Source: Rhizobiaceae bacterium
Lineage (GTDB): Bacteria; Pseudomonadota; Alphaproteobacteria; Rhizobiales; Rhizobiaceae
NCBI GenBank assembly: GCA_020628035.1
Contig: JAHDFS010000013.1
Span: 7,931 to 40,336 of the forward strand
Reading direction: 5' to 3'
Length of the DNA stretch: 32,406 nucleotides
Within the stretch, counting starts at the first letter, position 1; each line of letters starts with the position of its first letter. A program made the position numbers and the translations under genes. Of this stretch, positions 16,846 to 25,504 are shown one piece after another. The notes beneath the pieces were generated by a model. That model did not search any database and had not been told where the DNA came from. It saw nothing but the letters and a program-made list of their open reading frames with translations.

Positions 16846-17760
16846 TTACGGGAATTCGACAATTGGTGGCAGCGACGACAAAATAGAATCGACATTGCCG
16901 CCAGTCTTGAGACCAAAGATCGTGCCGCGATCATAAAGCAGATTAAATTCAACATAGCGGCCACGACGGACCATTTGTTCTTTTCGATCTTCTTCTGTCC
17001 AGCTTTTGCCCGAATTCGCGTTGACGATTTTTGGATAAACCACGGAGAATGCCCGGCCTACATCTTGGGTGAATAAAAAGTCAGCATCCCAACCGCCATC
17101 TTCGTCTGAGCTATGGAGCCAATCATAGAAAATACCGCCGACGCCGCGCGCTTCTTTTCGATGTGGAAGATAAAAATATTCATCACACCAATCTTTATAG
17201 TTTGGATAATCGGCAATCTCGTGTCTGTTACAAGCAATTTCCATTGCTTTGTGGAAGAGCTGTGTATCTGCGTCTTCCTGTGTTCGACGTCGGTTCAATA
17301 CGGGTGTTAGATCTGCGCCACCACCAAACCATTGGCTGGATGTCACAACCATGCGGGTATTCATATGAACTGCCGGCACATTTGGGTTCATTGGGTGACA
17401 GATAAGCGAAATGCCGGAAGCCCAAAATCGTGGATCATCTTCAGCGCCAGGAATTTGGCTGCGAAATTCAGGTGAAAATTCGCCATAAACTGTTGAAGTG
17501 TGCACACCAACTTTCTCAAAGACGCGACCTTTCATGATCGACATGAGGCCACCGCCGCCTTTGCCTTCGTCTCTTAACCAGTCGGTTTGAACAAATTTGC
17601 CCGGCTCACCTTCATATTGCGGGTTTTCAGCTGTCTCTTCTAAAGCTTCAAACGTTGCGCAAATCACATCTCTTAAATTCTCAAACCACAGACGGGCTTT
17701 TTCTTTCTTTTCTTGGATGTCATCGGGAAGTCCGACCGGTAATTCAGGACGTTGTCTCAT
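16846..17760 (-). CDS. hemF: Oxygen-dependent coproporphyrinogen III oxidase
   Basis: The 304-residue protein performs the oxidative decarboxylation of coproporphyrinogen III to protoporphyrinogen IX in haem synthesis, using O2. The conserved stretches are all present: [19 protein letters not shown] (58-76), HMNTRMV with H132, N134 and R136, [10 protein letters not shown] (144-153), and [14 protein letters not shown]. The C-terminal [20 protein letters not shown] follows, and then [11 protein letters not shown]. The length is normal. TGAGG lies a few bases before the ATG on this strand. It is followed 99 bases upstream on the same strand by trmL, with which it is often grouped. No FNR-type box was seen before it. 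Confidence 0.97.
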   Translation of the reverse strand: MRQRPELPVGLPDDIQEKKEKARLWFENLRDVICATFEALEETAENPQYEGEPGKFVQTDWLRDEGKGGGGLMSIMKGRVFEKVGVHTSTVYGEFSPEFRSQIPGAEDDPRFWASGISLICHPMNPNVPAVHMNTRMVVTSSQWFGGGADLTPVLNRRRTQEDADTQLFHKAMEIACNRHEIADYPNYKDWCDEYFYLPHRKEARGVGGIFYDWLHSSDEDGGWDADFLFTQDVGRAFSVVYPKIVNANSGKSWTEEDRKEQMVRRGRYVEFNLLYDRGTIFGLKTGGNVDSILSSLPPIVEFP

Positions 17761-17839
17761 GAAAGCCTCAGTAGCGTTTGGATCAATCGTTCATAACAAT
17801 ATGTTTTGAGGAATGCCATAGGATCTTTGCAATAAACAA

Positions 17840-17877
17840 ATGCGCGTTTGTCGCATTTCTTATATGCGCGTTTGCCG
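17840..17877. repeat. 14-base near-perfect direct repeat at the end of trmL
   Basis: ATGCGCGTTTGTCG at 17840-17853 and ATGCGCGTTTGCCG at 17864-17877 differ at one base and are 24 bases apart. The second copy lies inside the 3' end of trmL and the first just past its stop. It looks like a small tandem duplication that may have changed the very end of the protein. Confidence 0.7.
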
Positions 17878-18312
17878 AAGCGCTTCGCCGGTGATCATGG
17901 CCACCGACATGGCAAGATTTAACGAGCGCATATTGGGCTGCATTTCGATTAATATGCGCTCATCAACAGTTTCATGCACATTGTCAGGTACGCCTGAGCT
18001 TTCGCGCCCAAACAATAGCACATCATTGTCCTTGTAAGTCAGATCGCAATAGGGCTGTGCAGCTTTGGTAGATGCTAGAACCAAGCGATTCTTTTCATTG
18101 ATGTGCCAATCAAAAAATGCCTCCCAAGAAATGTGGCGCGTTAGATTGGTCACTTCCAGATAATCCATTCCGGCGCGTTTTAAATTGCGTTCAGACAAAT
18201 CAAAGCCGGCCGGTTCGATAATGTGTAAAGGTACGCCAAGGCAGGCTGCCATGCGCATGATGGTGCCCGTATTGCCAGGGATATCGGGTTGGTAAAGTGC
18301 AATTTGAATCAT
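17860..18312 (-). CDS. trmL: tRNA (cytidine(34)-2'-O)-methyltransferase
   Basis: The 150-residue SPOUT methyltransferase has the TrmL layout. MIQIALYQPDIPGNTGTIMR opens the fold. LLFGRESSGVPD (residues 99-110) and IEMQPNMRSLNLAMSVAM (122-139) are the two knot motifs that bind S-adenosylmethionine. It methylates the wobble nucleotide of tRNA-Leu isoacceptors, by family knowledge. The ATG at 18312 is chosen because the domain starts there; the frame could extend to 18348. Its last residues coincide with a small direct repeat that also occurs just past its stop. The gene lies upstream of hemF on the same strand. Confidence 0.92.
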   Translation of the reverse strand: MIQIALYQPDIPGNTGTIMRMAACLGVPLHIIEPAGFDLSERNLKRAGMDYLEVTNLTRHISWEAFFDWHINEKNRLVLASTKAAQPYCDLTYKDNDVLLFGRESSGVPDNVHETVDERILIEMQPNMRSLNLAMSVAMITGEALRQTRI

Positions 18313-18475
18313 GGCGACTTCGATAGAATGATTGGTGCAAATAGGCAACAGTGTTTTCCTTTGTCAGAAAAACTTGTCGCAATGTAACTAGCTTTTTACA
18401 GATCAGTATATATAGTTAACACCATGTGAAGTTCGCAAAGAACAATTATCTGCCAATGAGAAGGAGTATTTCGTT

Positions 18476-18562
18476 ATGGACAAAGTAACCCGCGTTATTT
18501 CCCGCTCTCTATGGATTTCGGCATTGACCCCGCTTCGTATGCGGCCGGCAGATAACGTGTAA
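18476..18562 (+). CDS. Small ORF, 28 residues, before ABC exporter 1
   Basis: An ATG at 18476 has AAGGAG nine bases upstream, the best ribosome site in this gap. It opens a frame of 28 codons that runs MDKVTRVISRSLWISALTP and ends in MRPADNV. It is basic, with hydrophobic stretches, too short for a membrane helix plus tail, and not a family I recognise. It lies 184 bases before the exporter start. It could be a regulatory leader peptide or a small protein made in its own right. Only the ribosome site and the layout support it. Confidence 0.5.
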   Translation: MDKVTRVISRSLWISALTPLRMRPADNV

Positions 18563-18591
18563 AACCACTTTTCGTTACACTTTTATTATGT

Positions 18592-18614
18592 AACCACTGC
18601 TTCGTTGGTTTTTT
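18592..18614 (+). terminator. Possible leader terminator
   Basis: AACCA (18592-18596) pairs with TGGTT (18606-18610), followed directly by TTTT. The stem is only five base pairs, so it is weak. TCGTTG (18602-18607) and CAACGA (18615-18620) form a competing stem over the same bases. Confidence 0.35.
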
Positions 18615-18746
18615 CAACGAGCGTTATCATCAAAATCAAATTCTATTCGCATTCGTTTGCGAGTTCCCTTTTTTGTTTGTCAGTAAATGAGATGCGTAAA
18701 ACGGCGCATTGCCTTTGCTGATTTCGTTATCACATAGGACATTTTC

Positions 18747-20600
18747 ATGTTTTCTTGGTTTGAAAAACGTATAAATCCATATCCAGCCAACGACGCGGTT
18801 TTGCCGCCAAAGGGGCTTTTTGCTTTTTGCTGGCACTACTCAAAACATGCATCGCCATGGCTATTGATGGGCACAATACTAGTCGCGCTGATCGCGGTCG
18901 GTGAGGTGCTTTTATATAGCTTTATGGGTGATATTGTGGATTTTCTCACAAATAGTGATCCTGCGACATTCTTTGACGAAAATTCGTCTACATTATGGTT
19001 GATGGGCCTTGTGGTCCTGATTGGTCTGCCGATTATTTCAACATTGCATGCAATGGTCACACACCAGACCTTGCTGGGCAGCTATCCCATGTCGATCAGA
19101 TGGCTGATGCACCGCAGATTGTTGCAGCATAGCATGAGCTTCTTTGCCGATGAATTTGCAGGACGTGTTGCGACAAAAGTCATGCAAACATCGCTCGCAG
19201 TTCGTGAAGCTGTGATGAAGATTCTCGACACATTTGTTTATGTTGTCGTGCAGTTTTTGGCGATGATTGTGCTATTGGTTAGCATTGACTGGCGTTTATC
19301 CATCATATTCCTCGTCTGGTTTGTAATTTATGCATCATTGCTAATGTTCTTCGTGCCTAAACTTAAGGGCGTATCGCAAGCGCAGGCAGATGCCCGATCC
19401 ATTATGACCGGGCGTATTGTTGATAGTTACACCAATATCGGCACTGTGAAGCTGTTTTCGCATGCAGGGCGTGAGCTCAGTTATGCAAAGGACAGCATGG
19501 ATCCGTTTCTGTTGACTGTTTTTAAACAGATGCGTCTTGTCACCAAACTTGATCTTGGCGTGACGTATAACAACAATCTTTTGTTGTTCTCAGTTGCTGC
19601 GGTTTCAATCTGGTTCTGGTCTTTGGGCAATATTTCCATCGGCGCCATTGCTGTTGGGATTGCGCTTGCCTTGCGCCTTAATGGTTTGTCTCACTGGATT
19701 ATGTGGGAATTGGCCGGGTTCTTTGAGCAAGTTGGTGTGGTCCAAGATGGCATCAACATGCTGACCAAGCCTGTTGAGATCAATGACATTGATGATGCGA
19801 AAACTCTGAAAGCCAAAGTTGGAACAATCTCTTACAAAGATGTTCGTTTCCACTATGGTAAGGAGACCGGCGTTATTGAGAACTTGTCACTTGATATTAA
19901 AGCGGGTGAAAAGATCGGTCTGGTGGGTCGATCAGGTGCGGGTAAAACCACGCTTGTTAATCTGCTACTGCGATATTTTGATCTTGAAAATGGTCAGATC
20001 GCTGTTGATGGGATCGATATTTCTACGGTCACACAAGATTCGCTTCGATCGCAGATCGGTATGGTGTCGCAGGATACATCGCTGCTGCATCGATCTGTGC
20101 GAGATAATATAGCATACGGGAAACCAGATGCGAGTGATGAGGAAATCTTGGATGCTGCGCGCCGCGCCAATGCACTTGAGTTCATTACTGATCTTGAAGA
20201 TATGAAGGGTCGGAAAGGGTTGGATGCGCATGTGGGCGAACGCGGTGTGAAGCTGTCTGGTGGTCAACGCCAGCGGATTGCAATTGCCCGTGTGTTTTTA
20301 AAAGACGCGCCGATCTTGGTTTTGGATGAAGCCACATCAGCACTTGATTCAGAAGTGGAAGCAGCAATTCAGGAAAACCTGTTTGAATTGATGCAAGGCA
20401 AAACCGTGATTGCGATTGCGCACCGCTTGTCGACCATTTCGGCCATGGATCGTTTGATCGTTCTCGATCAAGGTGCGATCTTGGAAGAGGGATCACATGA
20501 TGAGCTCGTCGCAAAGGGCGGGATCTATTCCGATCTTTGGTCCCGTCAATCTGGTGGCTTTATCAATATTGACGAAAAACAAAAAGAGGCGGGGGAATAA
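18747..20600 (+). CDS. ABC exporter 1 (fused permease-ATPase half-transporter)
   Basis: The 617-residue half-transporter has an N-terminal six-helix exporter domain (about residues 30-325) and a C-terminal ATPase. Walker A VGRSGAGKTTL is near 394, the signature LSGGQRQR near 502, and Walker B ILVLDEATSALD near 523, all with intact residues, followed by the H-loop AIAHRLS. It belongs to the MsbA/multidrug exporter type and should dimerise; the cargo is unknown. It is a close relative of the gene at 30260 and may pair with it. AGGA stands a few bases before the ATG. Its terminator overlaps the end of the coding region. Confidence 0.92.
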   Translation: MFSWFEKRINPYPANDAVLPPKGLFAFCWHYSKHASPWLLMGTILVALIAVGEVLLYSFMGDIVDFLTNSDPATFFDENSSTLWLMGLVVLIGLPIISTLHAMVTHQTLLGSYPMSIRWLMHRRLLQHSMSFFADEFAGRVATKVMQTSLAVREAVMKILDTFVYVVVQFLAMIVLLVSIDWRLSIIFLVWFVIYASLLMFFVPKLKGVSQAQADARSIMTGRIVDSYTNIGTVKLFSHAGRELSYAKDSMDPFLLTVFKQMRLVTKLDLGVTYNNNLLLFSVAAVSIWFWSLGNISIGAIAVGIALALRLNGLSHWIMWELAGFFEQVGVVQDGINMLTKPVEINDIDDAKTLKAKVGTISYKDVRFHYGKETGVIENLSLDIKAGEKIGLVGRSGAGKTTLVNLLLRYFDLENGQIAVDGIDISTVTQDSLRSQIGMVSQDTSLLHRSVRDNIAYGKPDASDEEILDAARRANALEFITDLEDMKGRKGLDAHVGERGVKLSGGQRQRIAIARVFLKDAPILVLDEATSALDSEVEAAIQENLFELMQGKTVIAIAHRLSTISAMDRLIVLDQGAILEEGSHDELVAKGGIYSDLWSRQSGGFINIDEKQKEAGE

Positions 20601-20614
20601 TCCTCCACCTCTTT
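20583..20614 (+). terminator. Strong hairpin terminator over the stop of ABC exporter 1
   Basis: AAAGAGG (20583-20589) pairs with CCTCTTT (20608-20614), and GGGGGA (20591-20596) with TCCTCC (20601-20606), around the loop ATAA. The stop codon is at 20598-20600, so the stem begins in coding sequence. The U-tract is short and lies in the descending arm. Confidence 0.75.
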
Positions 20615-20638
20615 GGCAATTTGCCTGCTTTGAATTGG

Positions 20639-21676
20639 TTATTTGAACTTGGAATGATCTGGCGTTGAGCAGGAATCGCGCACAATTAGATCGCCATGGA
20701 GCAGGGCGCTTTCAATCGGAATGCTGCGATCAGGCAGATTGTCCAAGAGATGGTTCATCGCAATTTCGCCCATCTGTCTGCGCGGTTGGCGAATTGTAGT
20801 CAGCGCCGGAGTGACGTTATTTGCAAATGGAATGTCATCAAAACCGATCACAGAAAAATCGCGCGGGACATTAAATCCACGCGATTGCAAGGCGCTGATC
20901 GCACCAATGGCGGTATCATCATTGTAGCAGAAAAACGCGGTCGGCAATTTGTCTTTAATAAACAGTTGCTCAATTGCTGAACGTCCACCTTCGCTGGTGC
21001 CATTGCCATTGACCTTCCAGACATAGCTTTCATCAAATGAACTGGCGAGTGCTGCGCAATAGCCCTGATGGCGCAGTTCAGAAACAGCGTCGCCTTGCGG
21101 ACCTGAGATATATACAATGCGCTTGTGCCCGAGCGATAATAGATATTCAACGGCCAGTTTGGACGCATTGATATTATCAATACCGACAAAGCTCACATCA
21201 GTATGTTCGATCGGTTGAGACACAGTTACAAGCGGCGGTAAGCGATTGTTGCGGTCTTGTTCTTCATCTTGAACTGGCATGCTGCCGGTTAACAGAATCA
21301 ATCCATCTGTCATGCCGGATGCTAAAAAGCGCATATAGTTTTCTTCAAGATTTGCTTTGCTGTCTGTGGCGCCAATGAGAAGACCATAGCCGCGCTGATT
21401 GGCAACTTTTTCAAGGCCGGTGAGAATGCCGGGGAAATTGGGGTCAGAAATTGAATTGGTTAGAACCATCACCATTTTCGAGCGCTGCATGCGCAAATTC
21501 TGCGCCATGGGGTTAGCACGATAGCCCGTTCTTGCAATGGCGGCGGTGATTTTCTTGCGCGTACTTTGCGTTACTTTTTCCGGGAAATGTAATGCGCGGC
21601 TGACAGTTGCGATCGACACGCCCGCAATTTTAGCAACGTCTTCAATCGTTGCAGGTTTCTTTGTAATTTTTTCCAA
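20639..21676 (-). CDS. LacI-family repressor of the sugar locus
   Basis: The 345-residue protein starts with a LacI HTH, TIEDVAKIAGVSIATVSRALHF (residues 10-31), and a hinge helix YRANPMAQNLRM. A periplasmic-binding-type sensor domain of about 280 residues follows. By family rule it binds a palindromic site and lets go, or holds, when a sugar or its product binds. It is divergent from the transporter operon. The start is TTG at 21676 with TGAGG about five bases upstream, because the HTH begins immediately after and no ATG precedes it. An operator-like TTACGCTTACA at 21711-21721 in its own leader suggests self-control. The ligand cannot be named from sequence. Confidence 0.92.
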   Translation of the reverse strand: MEKITKKPATIEDVAKIAGVSIATVSRALHFPEKVTQSTRKKITAAIARTGYRANPMAQNLRMQRSKMVMVLTNSISDPNFPGILTGLEKVANQRGYGLLIGATDSKANLEENYMRFLASGMTDGLILLTGSMPVQDEEQDRNNRLPPLVTVSQPIEHTDVSFVGIDNINASKLAVEYLLSLGHKRIVYISGPQGDAVSELRHQGYCAALASSFDESYVWKVNGNGTSEGGRSAIEQLFIKDKLPTAFFCYNDDTAIGAISALQSRGFNVPRDFSVIGFDDIPFANNVTPALTTIRQPRRQMGEIAMNHLLDNLPDRSIPIESALLHGDLIVRDSCSTPDHSKFK

Positions 21677-21710
21677 ACCGCCTCACCCAAACCGCCACTT
21701 TTGGCAAATA

Positions 21711-21721
21711 TTACGCTTACA
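21711..21721. promoter_or_regulatory. Operator-like site before the repressor gene
   Basis: TTACGCTTACA matches eight of eleven bases of AAACGTTTACA seen in the operators upstream of the transporter. It lies 35 bases before the repressor start, downstream of a -10-like TATAAT on the minus strand (21744-21749). Confidence 0.4.
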
Positions 21722-21820
21722 AATCAGTATGTAGCAAAAAAATATTATATTATTTCTATACAAAAATTACAGAATTAATCCAACATTTTAACGCAATTCA
21801 ATACATCAAACTTGGGCTGT

Positions 21821-21866
21821 AATGTAAAATAAAAAGGTTTACATTGAAAATAAAAACGTTTACATT
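21821..21866 (+). promoter_or_regulatory. Transporter promoter overlapped by LacI-type operators
   Basis: Two copies of AAAAA(C/G)GTTTACATT lie at 21831-21845 and 21852-21866, 21 bases apart (two helix turns). AATGTAAA at 21821-21828 is an inverted half-site of the first copy. The second copy contains AAACGTTT, a perfect eight-base palindrome in the style of LacI-family operators. TTTACA at 21838-21843 and TACATT at 21861-21866 form a -35/-10 pair with a 17-base spacer, so the promoter hexamers lie within the repeats. Confidence 0.65.
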
Positions 21867-21908
21867 TTTTTCAGATTGCTAAAACGGACGGCTTTGGGAG
21901 GGGCTTTA

Positions 21909-23426
21909 ATGTTTGAAGGCGCACGTAGTTCAAATTCAATTTTAGCCGCTGATCGCATCAGCAAATCCTTTGGTGCTGTACCTGTACTTTTCAGTGTGAG
22001 TTTCGATATCGAGGCGGGGGAAGTGCATGCGCTTATCGGTGAAAATGGCGCGGGTAAATCTACCTTGATGAAAATCTTGGCGGGGTTTCATGCTCCAACA
22101 TCGGGTAGTGTTTATCTTGATGGTCAGCCGACCGAGCTGCCACCAAATGGCAAGGCGGAAGATCTTGGCATCGTTCTTATTCACCAAGAGCTGAATTTGG
22201 CTGAACAGATGACGGTTGAGGAAAACATCTTCTTAGGACGCGAATTGCACAAAGGGGCGTTTCTTGATCGCGTGGCGATGCGCAACCAGGTTCGCGCGCA
22301 GCTGACAGAAATTGGATTGGATATTTCTCCAACTGCTCGTATTTCCGATCTATCCATTGCGCAAAAGCAGATGGTGGAAATCGCAAAAGCCATTAGCCGC
22401 AATGCACGCGTTTTAATTATGGATGAGCCGACAGCTGTGCTCACTGAAGCGGAGACTGAGTTGTTTTTCCGTCAGGTGCGACGTCTGAAAGAGCGCGGCG
22501 TGGCTGTGATCTTCGTGTCGCATAAACTTGCAGAAGTAAAAGAGATTTCAGATCGCGTTACAGTGTTGCGCGATGGCCAATGGATTGGCACCAAAAATAT
22601 TGAGGATGTTTCCTTAGACGACATGGCGCAGATGATGGTTGGACGCGAATTGTCCGATCTTTATCCGCCTATGAATGAAGTTAATATTGACGCGGATGTG
22701 ATTTTAAAAGTCGATGGTCTTTCCACTGCCAAACTGAGCGATGTGAGTTTTGAACTGCGCAAAGGCGAGATATTGGGTTTCTCTGGTCTCGTTGGTTCAG
22801 GCCGTTCTGATGTGTTTGAAACAATATGCGGTTTGCAAAATATCGATGCCGGGGTGATCTCATTTGAAGGTGAAAATGTCGTCTTTTCAAATGTTGCGCA
22901 GGCGCGTGAGAAGGGGCTGTCTTACCTGACCAAAGACCGCAAAGAAAAAGGTCTTTTGCTTGAGCAAAAAATGACACCCAATATGAGCCTTTTTGCGCTC
23001 CCGAAATTCGTCAAGCGTATGCTGCTCGATAGCCAGGCGGAAGAAAGTGCATTGGCGCGCGGTATTCGCCGGTTTGACATCAGAACGCGCGACGCTGAGA
23101 TAAAAGTTGGTGATTTATCCGGCGGTAATCAGCAGAAGCTGCTGCTTGCCAAGATGATGGAAACCGATCCGAAAATCATCATTGTGGACGAACCTACGCG
23201 CGGCATTGACGTGGGTACCAAACAACAAATTTACCATTTCATTGCAGCGCTTGCCAAAGAGGGGGTTTCGGTTGTGGTCATTTCATCAGAAATGCCAGAA
23301 ATCATCGGCATCTGCCATCGCGTTTATGTTATGCGCGAAGGCCGCATTATGGGCGTTCTGTCCGGCAGTGAAATTAATGAAAATGATATCATGCGCTATG
23401 CCGCAGGCCTGAAGGAGGCAAGTTAA
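21909..23426 (+). CDS. CUT2 sugar ABC transporter ATPase (RbsA-like)
   Basis: The 505-residue protein has two ATPase domains in tandem, the RbsA/MglA/XylG pattern. Domain 1 has Walker A GENGAGKST (44-52), a signature LSIAQKQMVEIA and Walker B VLIMDEPTAVL. Domain 2 has the degenerate GLVGSGRSD in place of Walker A but a normal signature LSGGNQQKLLLAK and IIVDEPTRGIDVG. The degenerate second site is normal for this family. The start at 21909 is chosen because GGGAGGGG lies five bases upstream; an upstream TTG start at 21876 lacks one. Its stop shares one base with the permease start (TAATG). Confidence 0.95.
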   Translation: MFEGARSSNSILAADRISKSFGAVPVLFSVSFDIEAGEVHALIGENGAGKSTLMKILAGFHAPTSGSVYLDGQPTELPPNGKAEDLGIVLIHQELNLAEQMTVEENIFLGRELHKGAFLDRVAMRNQVRAQLTEIGLDISPTARISDLSIAQKQMVEIAKAISRNARVLIMDEPTAVLTEAETELFFRQVRRLKERGVAVIFVSHKLAEVKEISDRVTVLRDGQWIGTKNIEDVSLDDMAQMMVGRELSDLYPPMNEVNIDADVILKVDGLSTAKLSDVSFELRKGEILGFSGLVGSGRSDVFETICGLQNIDAGVISFEGENVVFSNVAQAREKGLSYLTKDRKEKGLLLEQKMTPNMSLFALPKFVKRMLLDSQAEESALARGIRRFDIRTRDAEIKVGDLSGGNQQKLLLAKMMETDPKIIIVDEPTRGIDVGTKQQIYHFIAALAKEGVSVVVISSEMPEIIGICHRVYVMREGRIMGVLSGSEINENDIMRYAAGLKEAS

Positions 23427-24436
23427 TGTCGTCAGTAGAAGTAGCAGAGGCGGAAGATAGACCTTTGAGAAAGATTGACTTTAAAGCAATTGGTCCTGCC
23501 TTGGCTTTGTTGATCTTGTGCATCATTGGATATCTTTTAAATCCGGCATTTTTGGGCGAGGGGAATATCACCAATTTGCTCACGCGTTCGGCCTTTATTG
23601 GGATCATTGCAGTCGGTGCAACATTTGTGATTACCGCAGGCGGTATTGATCTATCCGTCGGCTCCATGGCTGCGGTGATTTCAGGCGTCATGATTATCAT
23701 CATGAACAATTTGATTGATACGTTAGGTGCGGGTGTGAGCACAGTTCTCGTCGGCTGTGGTTGTAGCATTATCCTCGGCTTTGGTGCTGGATGGATCAAT
23801 GGCGCTTTGACCACAAAGGGTAAAATTGAAGCCTTTATTGTGACCTTGGGAACGATGGGGATTTACCGCTCCTTAGTGACCTATTTTGCTGACGGTGGCA
23901 CGCTTTCTCTAAGCTTTGAGCTGCGTGATGTTTATCGCCCAGTTTATTATGACAGCTTTGCAGGTTTGCCGATCCCGGTTTGGGTCTTTGCAGGTGTCTC
24001 CATTGCCGGATGGGTATTGCTAAATCGGACAGCCTTTGGACGCTACTGCACGGCCATTGGATCGAACGAAAGCGTTGCGAAATATTCAGCCGTCAATGTC
24101 GATAAGATCAAAACAACGACTTATGTCATCCAAGGTTTTTGTGTGGCGCTTGCGACCATCATTTATGTGCCGCGTTTGGGTTCTGCATCAGCATCGACCG
24201 GTGTGCTGTGGGAACTTGAAGCGATCGCTGCAGTGATTATCGGTGGCACGGTTTTAAAGGGTGGCTATGGCCGAATTGGTGGCACAATTTTAGGTGCGCT
24301 CATCCTGACAACCATCGGAAATATCTTAAACTTTACGGATCTGATCTCAAACTACCTGAATGGAACAATGCAAGGTCTGATCATCATCACCGCTGTTTGG
24401 CTGCAACGCGCCGAATGGAGCAAAAAGAAGACTTAA
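23426..24436 (+). CDS. CUT2 sugar ABC transporter permease (RbsC-like)
   Basis: The 336-residue, highly hydrophobic protein has about eight to ten membrane helices. It carries the RbsC-family stretch ITAGGIDLSVGSMAAV (about residues 69-84) and, near the C terminus, VIIGGTVLKGGYGRIGGTILGA. These contact the ATPase and form the channel. It presumably works as a homodimer with the RbsA-like ATPase and the binding protein downstream. Its start overlaps the ATPase stop by one base and is served by AAGGAGG. The charged N-terminal tail of about 20 residues is slightly long for the family. Confidence 0.94.
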   Translation: MSSVEVAEAEDRPLRKIDFKAIGPALALLILCIIGYLLNPAFLGEGNITNLLTRSAFIGIIAVGATFVITAGGIDLSVGSMAAVISGVMIIIMNNLIDTLGAGVSTVLVGCGCSIILGFGAGWINGALTTKGKIEAFIVTLGTMGIYRSLVTYFADGGTLSLSFELRDVYRPVYYDSFAGLPIPVWVFAGVSIAGWVLLNRTAFGRYCTAIGSNESVAKYSAVNVDKIKTTTYVIQGFCVALATIIYVPRLGSASASTGVLWELEAIAAVIIGGTVLKGGYGRIGGTILGALILTTIGNILNFTDLISNYLNGTMQGLIIITAVWLQRAEWSKKKT

Positions 24437-24439
24437 CTT

Positions 24440-24498
24440 CACGAAATTGATCTGCGGCTGAGAGGATCAGCTGCAGCAATAACCGCACGGCTTTCGTG
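24440..24498 (+). other. Nested hairpins between permease and binding protein
   Basis: GCGGCTGA (24454-24461) pairs with TCAGCTGC (24467-24474), eight pairs with one G-U around GAGGA. An outer CACGAAA (24440-24446) pairs with TTTCGTG (24492-24498). Such structures often protect the mRNA of the abundant binding protein or slow reading from upstream. No U-tract follows, so it is probably not a terminator. Confidence 0.6.
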
Positions 24499-24528
24499 CA
24501 CACTTTGAACCCGTTGGGAGGAACAACT

Positions 24529-25482
24529 ATGCTTAAAAAAACGATTTTTGCGCTAACGTTAGGTGCCGCGATGGCATTTGGTGGCGCAGCAAATGCAGCC
24601 GATAAAATCAAAATCGGTGTGTCATATCCGACACCAACCCATGCTTGGGCAGCAGGTATGAACTGGCATGCGGAACAAGCTGAAAAGCGTCTTGAAGCTC
24701 TATATCCGGACATTGACCTGATCTTGGTCAATTCACCAGACCCAGCTTCGCAAGCAAGTGCGCTTGAAGACATGGTGTCAGTCAACCAAATTGATGCGCT
24801 TGTAGTGCTACCATTTGAATCTGATCCTTTGACAGATCCTGTTCTTAACGTAAAAAAATCAGGGGCGTTGATCACAGTGGTTGACCGTGGTTTGAGCCGC
24901 GAAGGTATCGAAGATATCTATGTTGCTGGCAATAATCCGGAGCTTGGCCGTGTGTCGGCTGAATATATGAAGGGTCGTCTAAAATCAGGCGATAACATCG
25001 TGATCCTTCGCGGTATTCCAACAACAATTGATAACGAACGCTTTGACGCGTTTATGGCGGAAATCGAAGGCTCTGGCATCAATGTGCTTGATCACAAACA
25101 CGCCAACTGGAACCGTGATGATGGTTTTGAAGTCATGCAGGATTTCCTAAGCCGTTTCCCGGATATCGATGCGGTTTGGGCGCAAGATGATGACATCGCA
25201 ATTGGTGTTGTTGCAGCTCTGAAACAAGCAGGCCGTGATGGTGATGGCATGTTTGTTGTCGGTGGTGCCGGCATGAAGGAAACGATCAAAGCAATCATGG
25301 ATGGCAATGAGCTTCAGCCAATTGATGTGCTTTATCCACCGGCAATGCTTGCAACTGCAATGGATGTGACTGTTGCTGCATTTAAATCAAATGGTCCAGT
25401 TGCTGGTCGTTACATTCTTGGTGCGACATTGATTGATCAAAGCAATGCTGATCAGTTCTACTTCCCAGATTCTCCATTCTAA
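24529..25482 (+). CDS. Periplasmic sugar-binding protein of the CUT2 transporter
   Basis: The 317-residue protein starts with a signal peptide. MLKKTIFALTLGAAMAFGG is followed by a likely cleavage after ANA at residue 22-23. The mature protein is a type I periplasmic binding protein (RbsB-like): KIGVSYPTPTHAWAAGM in the first lobe, DALVVLPFESDPL, VAGNNPELGRVSAEYM, and DAVWAQDDDIAIGVVAALKQ in the second. It binds sugar in the periplasm for the permease. The start at 24529 is supported by GGGAGGA a few bases before. The hairpin ahead of it and the terminator after it fit higher expression than its neighbours. Sugar identity is not visible. Confidence 0.93.
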   Translation: MLKKTIFALTLGAAMAFGGAANAADKIKIGVSYPTPTHAWAAGMNWHAEQAEKRLEALYPDIDLILVNSPDPASQASALEDMVSVNQIDALVVLPFESDPLTDPVLNVKKSGALITVVDRGLSREGIEDIYVAGNNPELGRVSAEYMKGRLKSGDNIVILRGIPTTIDNERFDAFMAEIEGSGINVLDHKHANWNRDDGFEVMQDFLSRFPDIDAVWAQDDDIAIGVVAALKQAGRDGDGMFVVGGAGMKETIKAIMDGNELQPIDVLYPPAMLATAMDVTVAAFKSNGPVAGRYILGATLIDQSNADQFYFPDSPF

Positions 25483-25504
25483 GAAGTAGATTTACATAAA
25501 CAAT

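Larger units (their letters stand above)
18313..18746 (+). promoter_or_regulatory. Leader of ABC exporter 1, with possible promoter
   Basis: This 434-base gap contains TATATA at 18407-18412 with only a weak -35 (TGTAAC at 18383), then a small ORF with a strong ribosome site, then a short terminator-like hairpin. GATAACG at 18551-18557, inside the end of the small ORF, can pair with CGTTATC at either 18622-18628 or 18725-18731. The last site lies just before the exporter's AGGA. These could be alternative structures, so the leader may control the exporter. Confidence 0.4.

Noticed and set aside
17761-17859. FNR-type site before hemF
   Set aside because: TTGGATCAA-like bases near 17777 do not keep the TTGA-N6-TCAA spacing.
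22750-22830. Broken Walker A in the second half of the RbsA-like ATPase
   Set aside because: GLVGSGRSD in place of the P-loop is normal for RbsA/XylG-type proteins and not a sign of decay.
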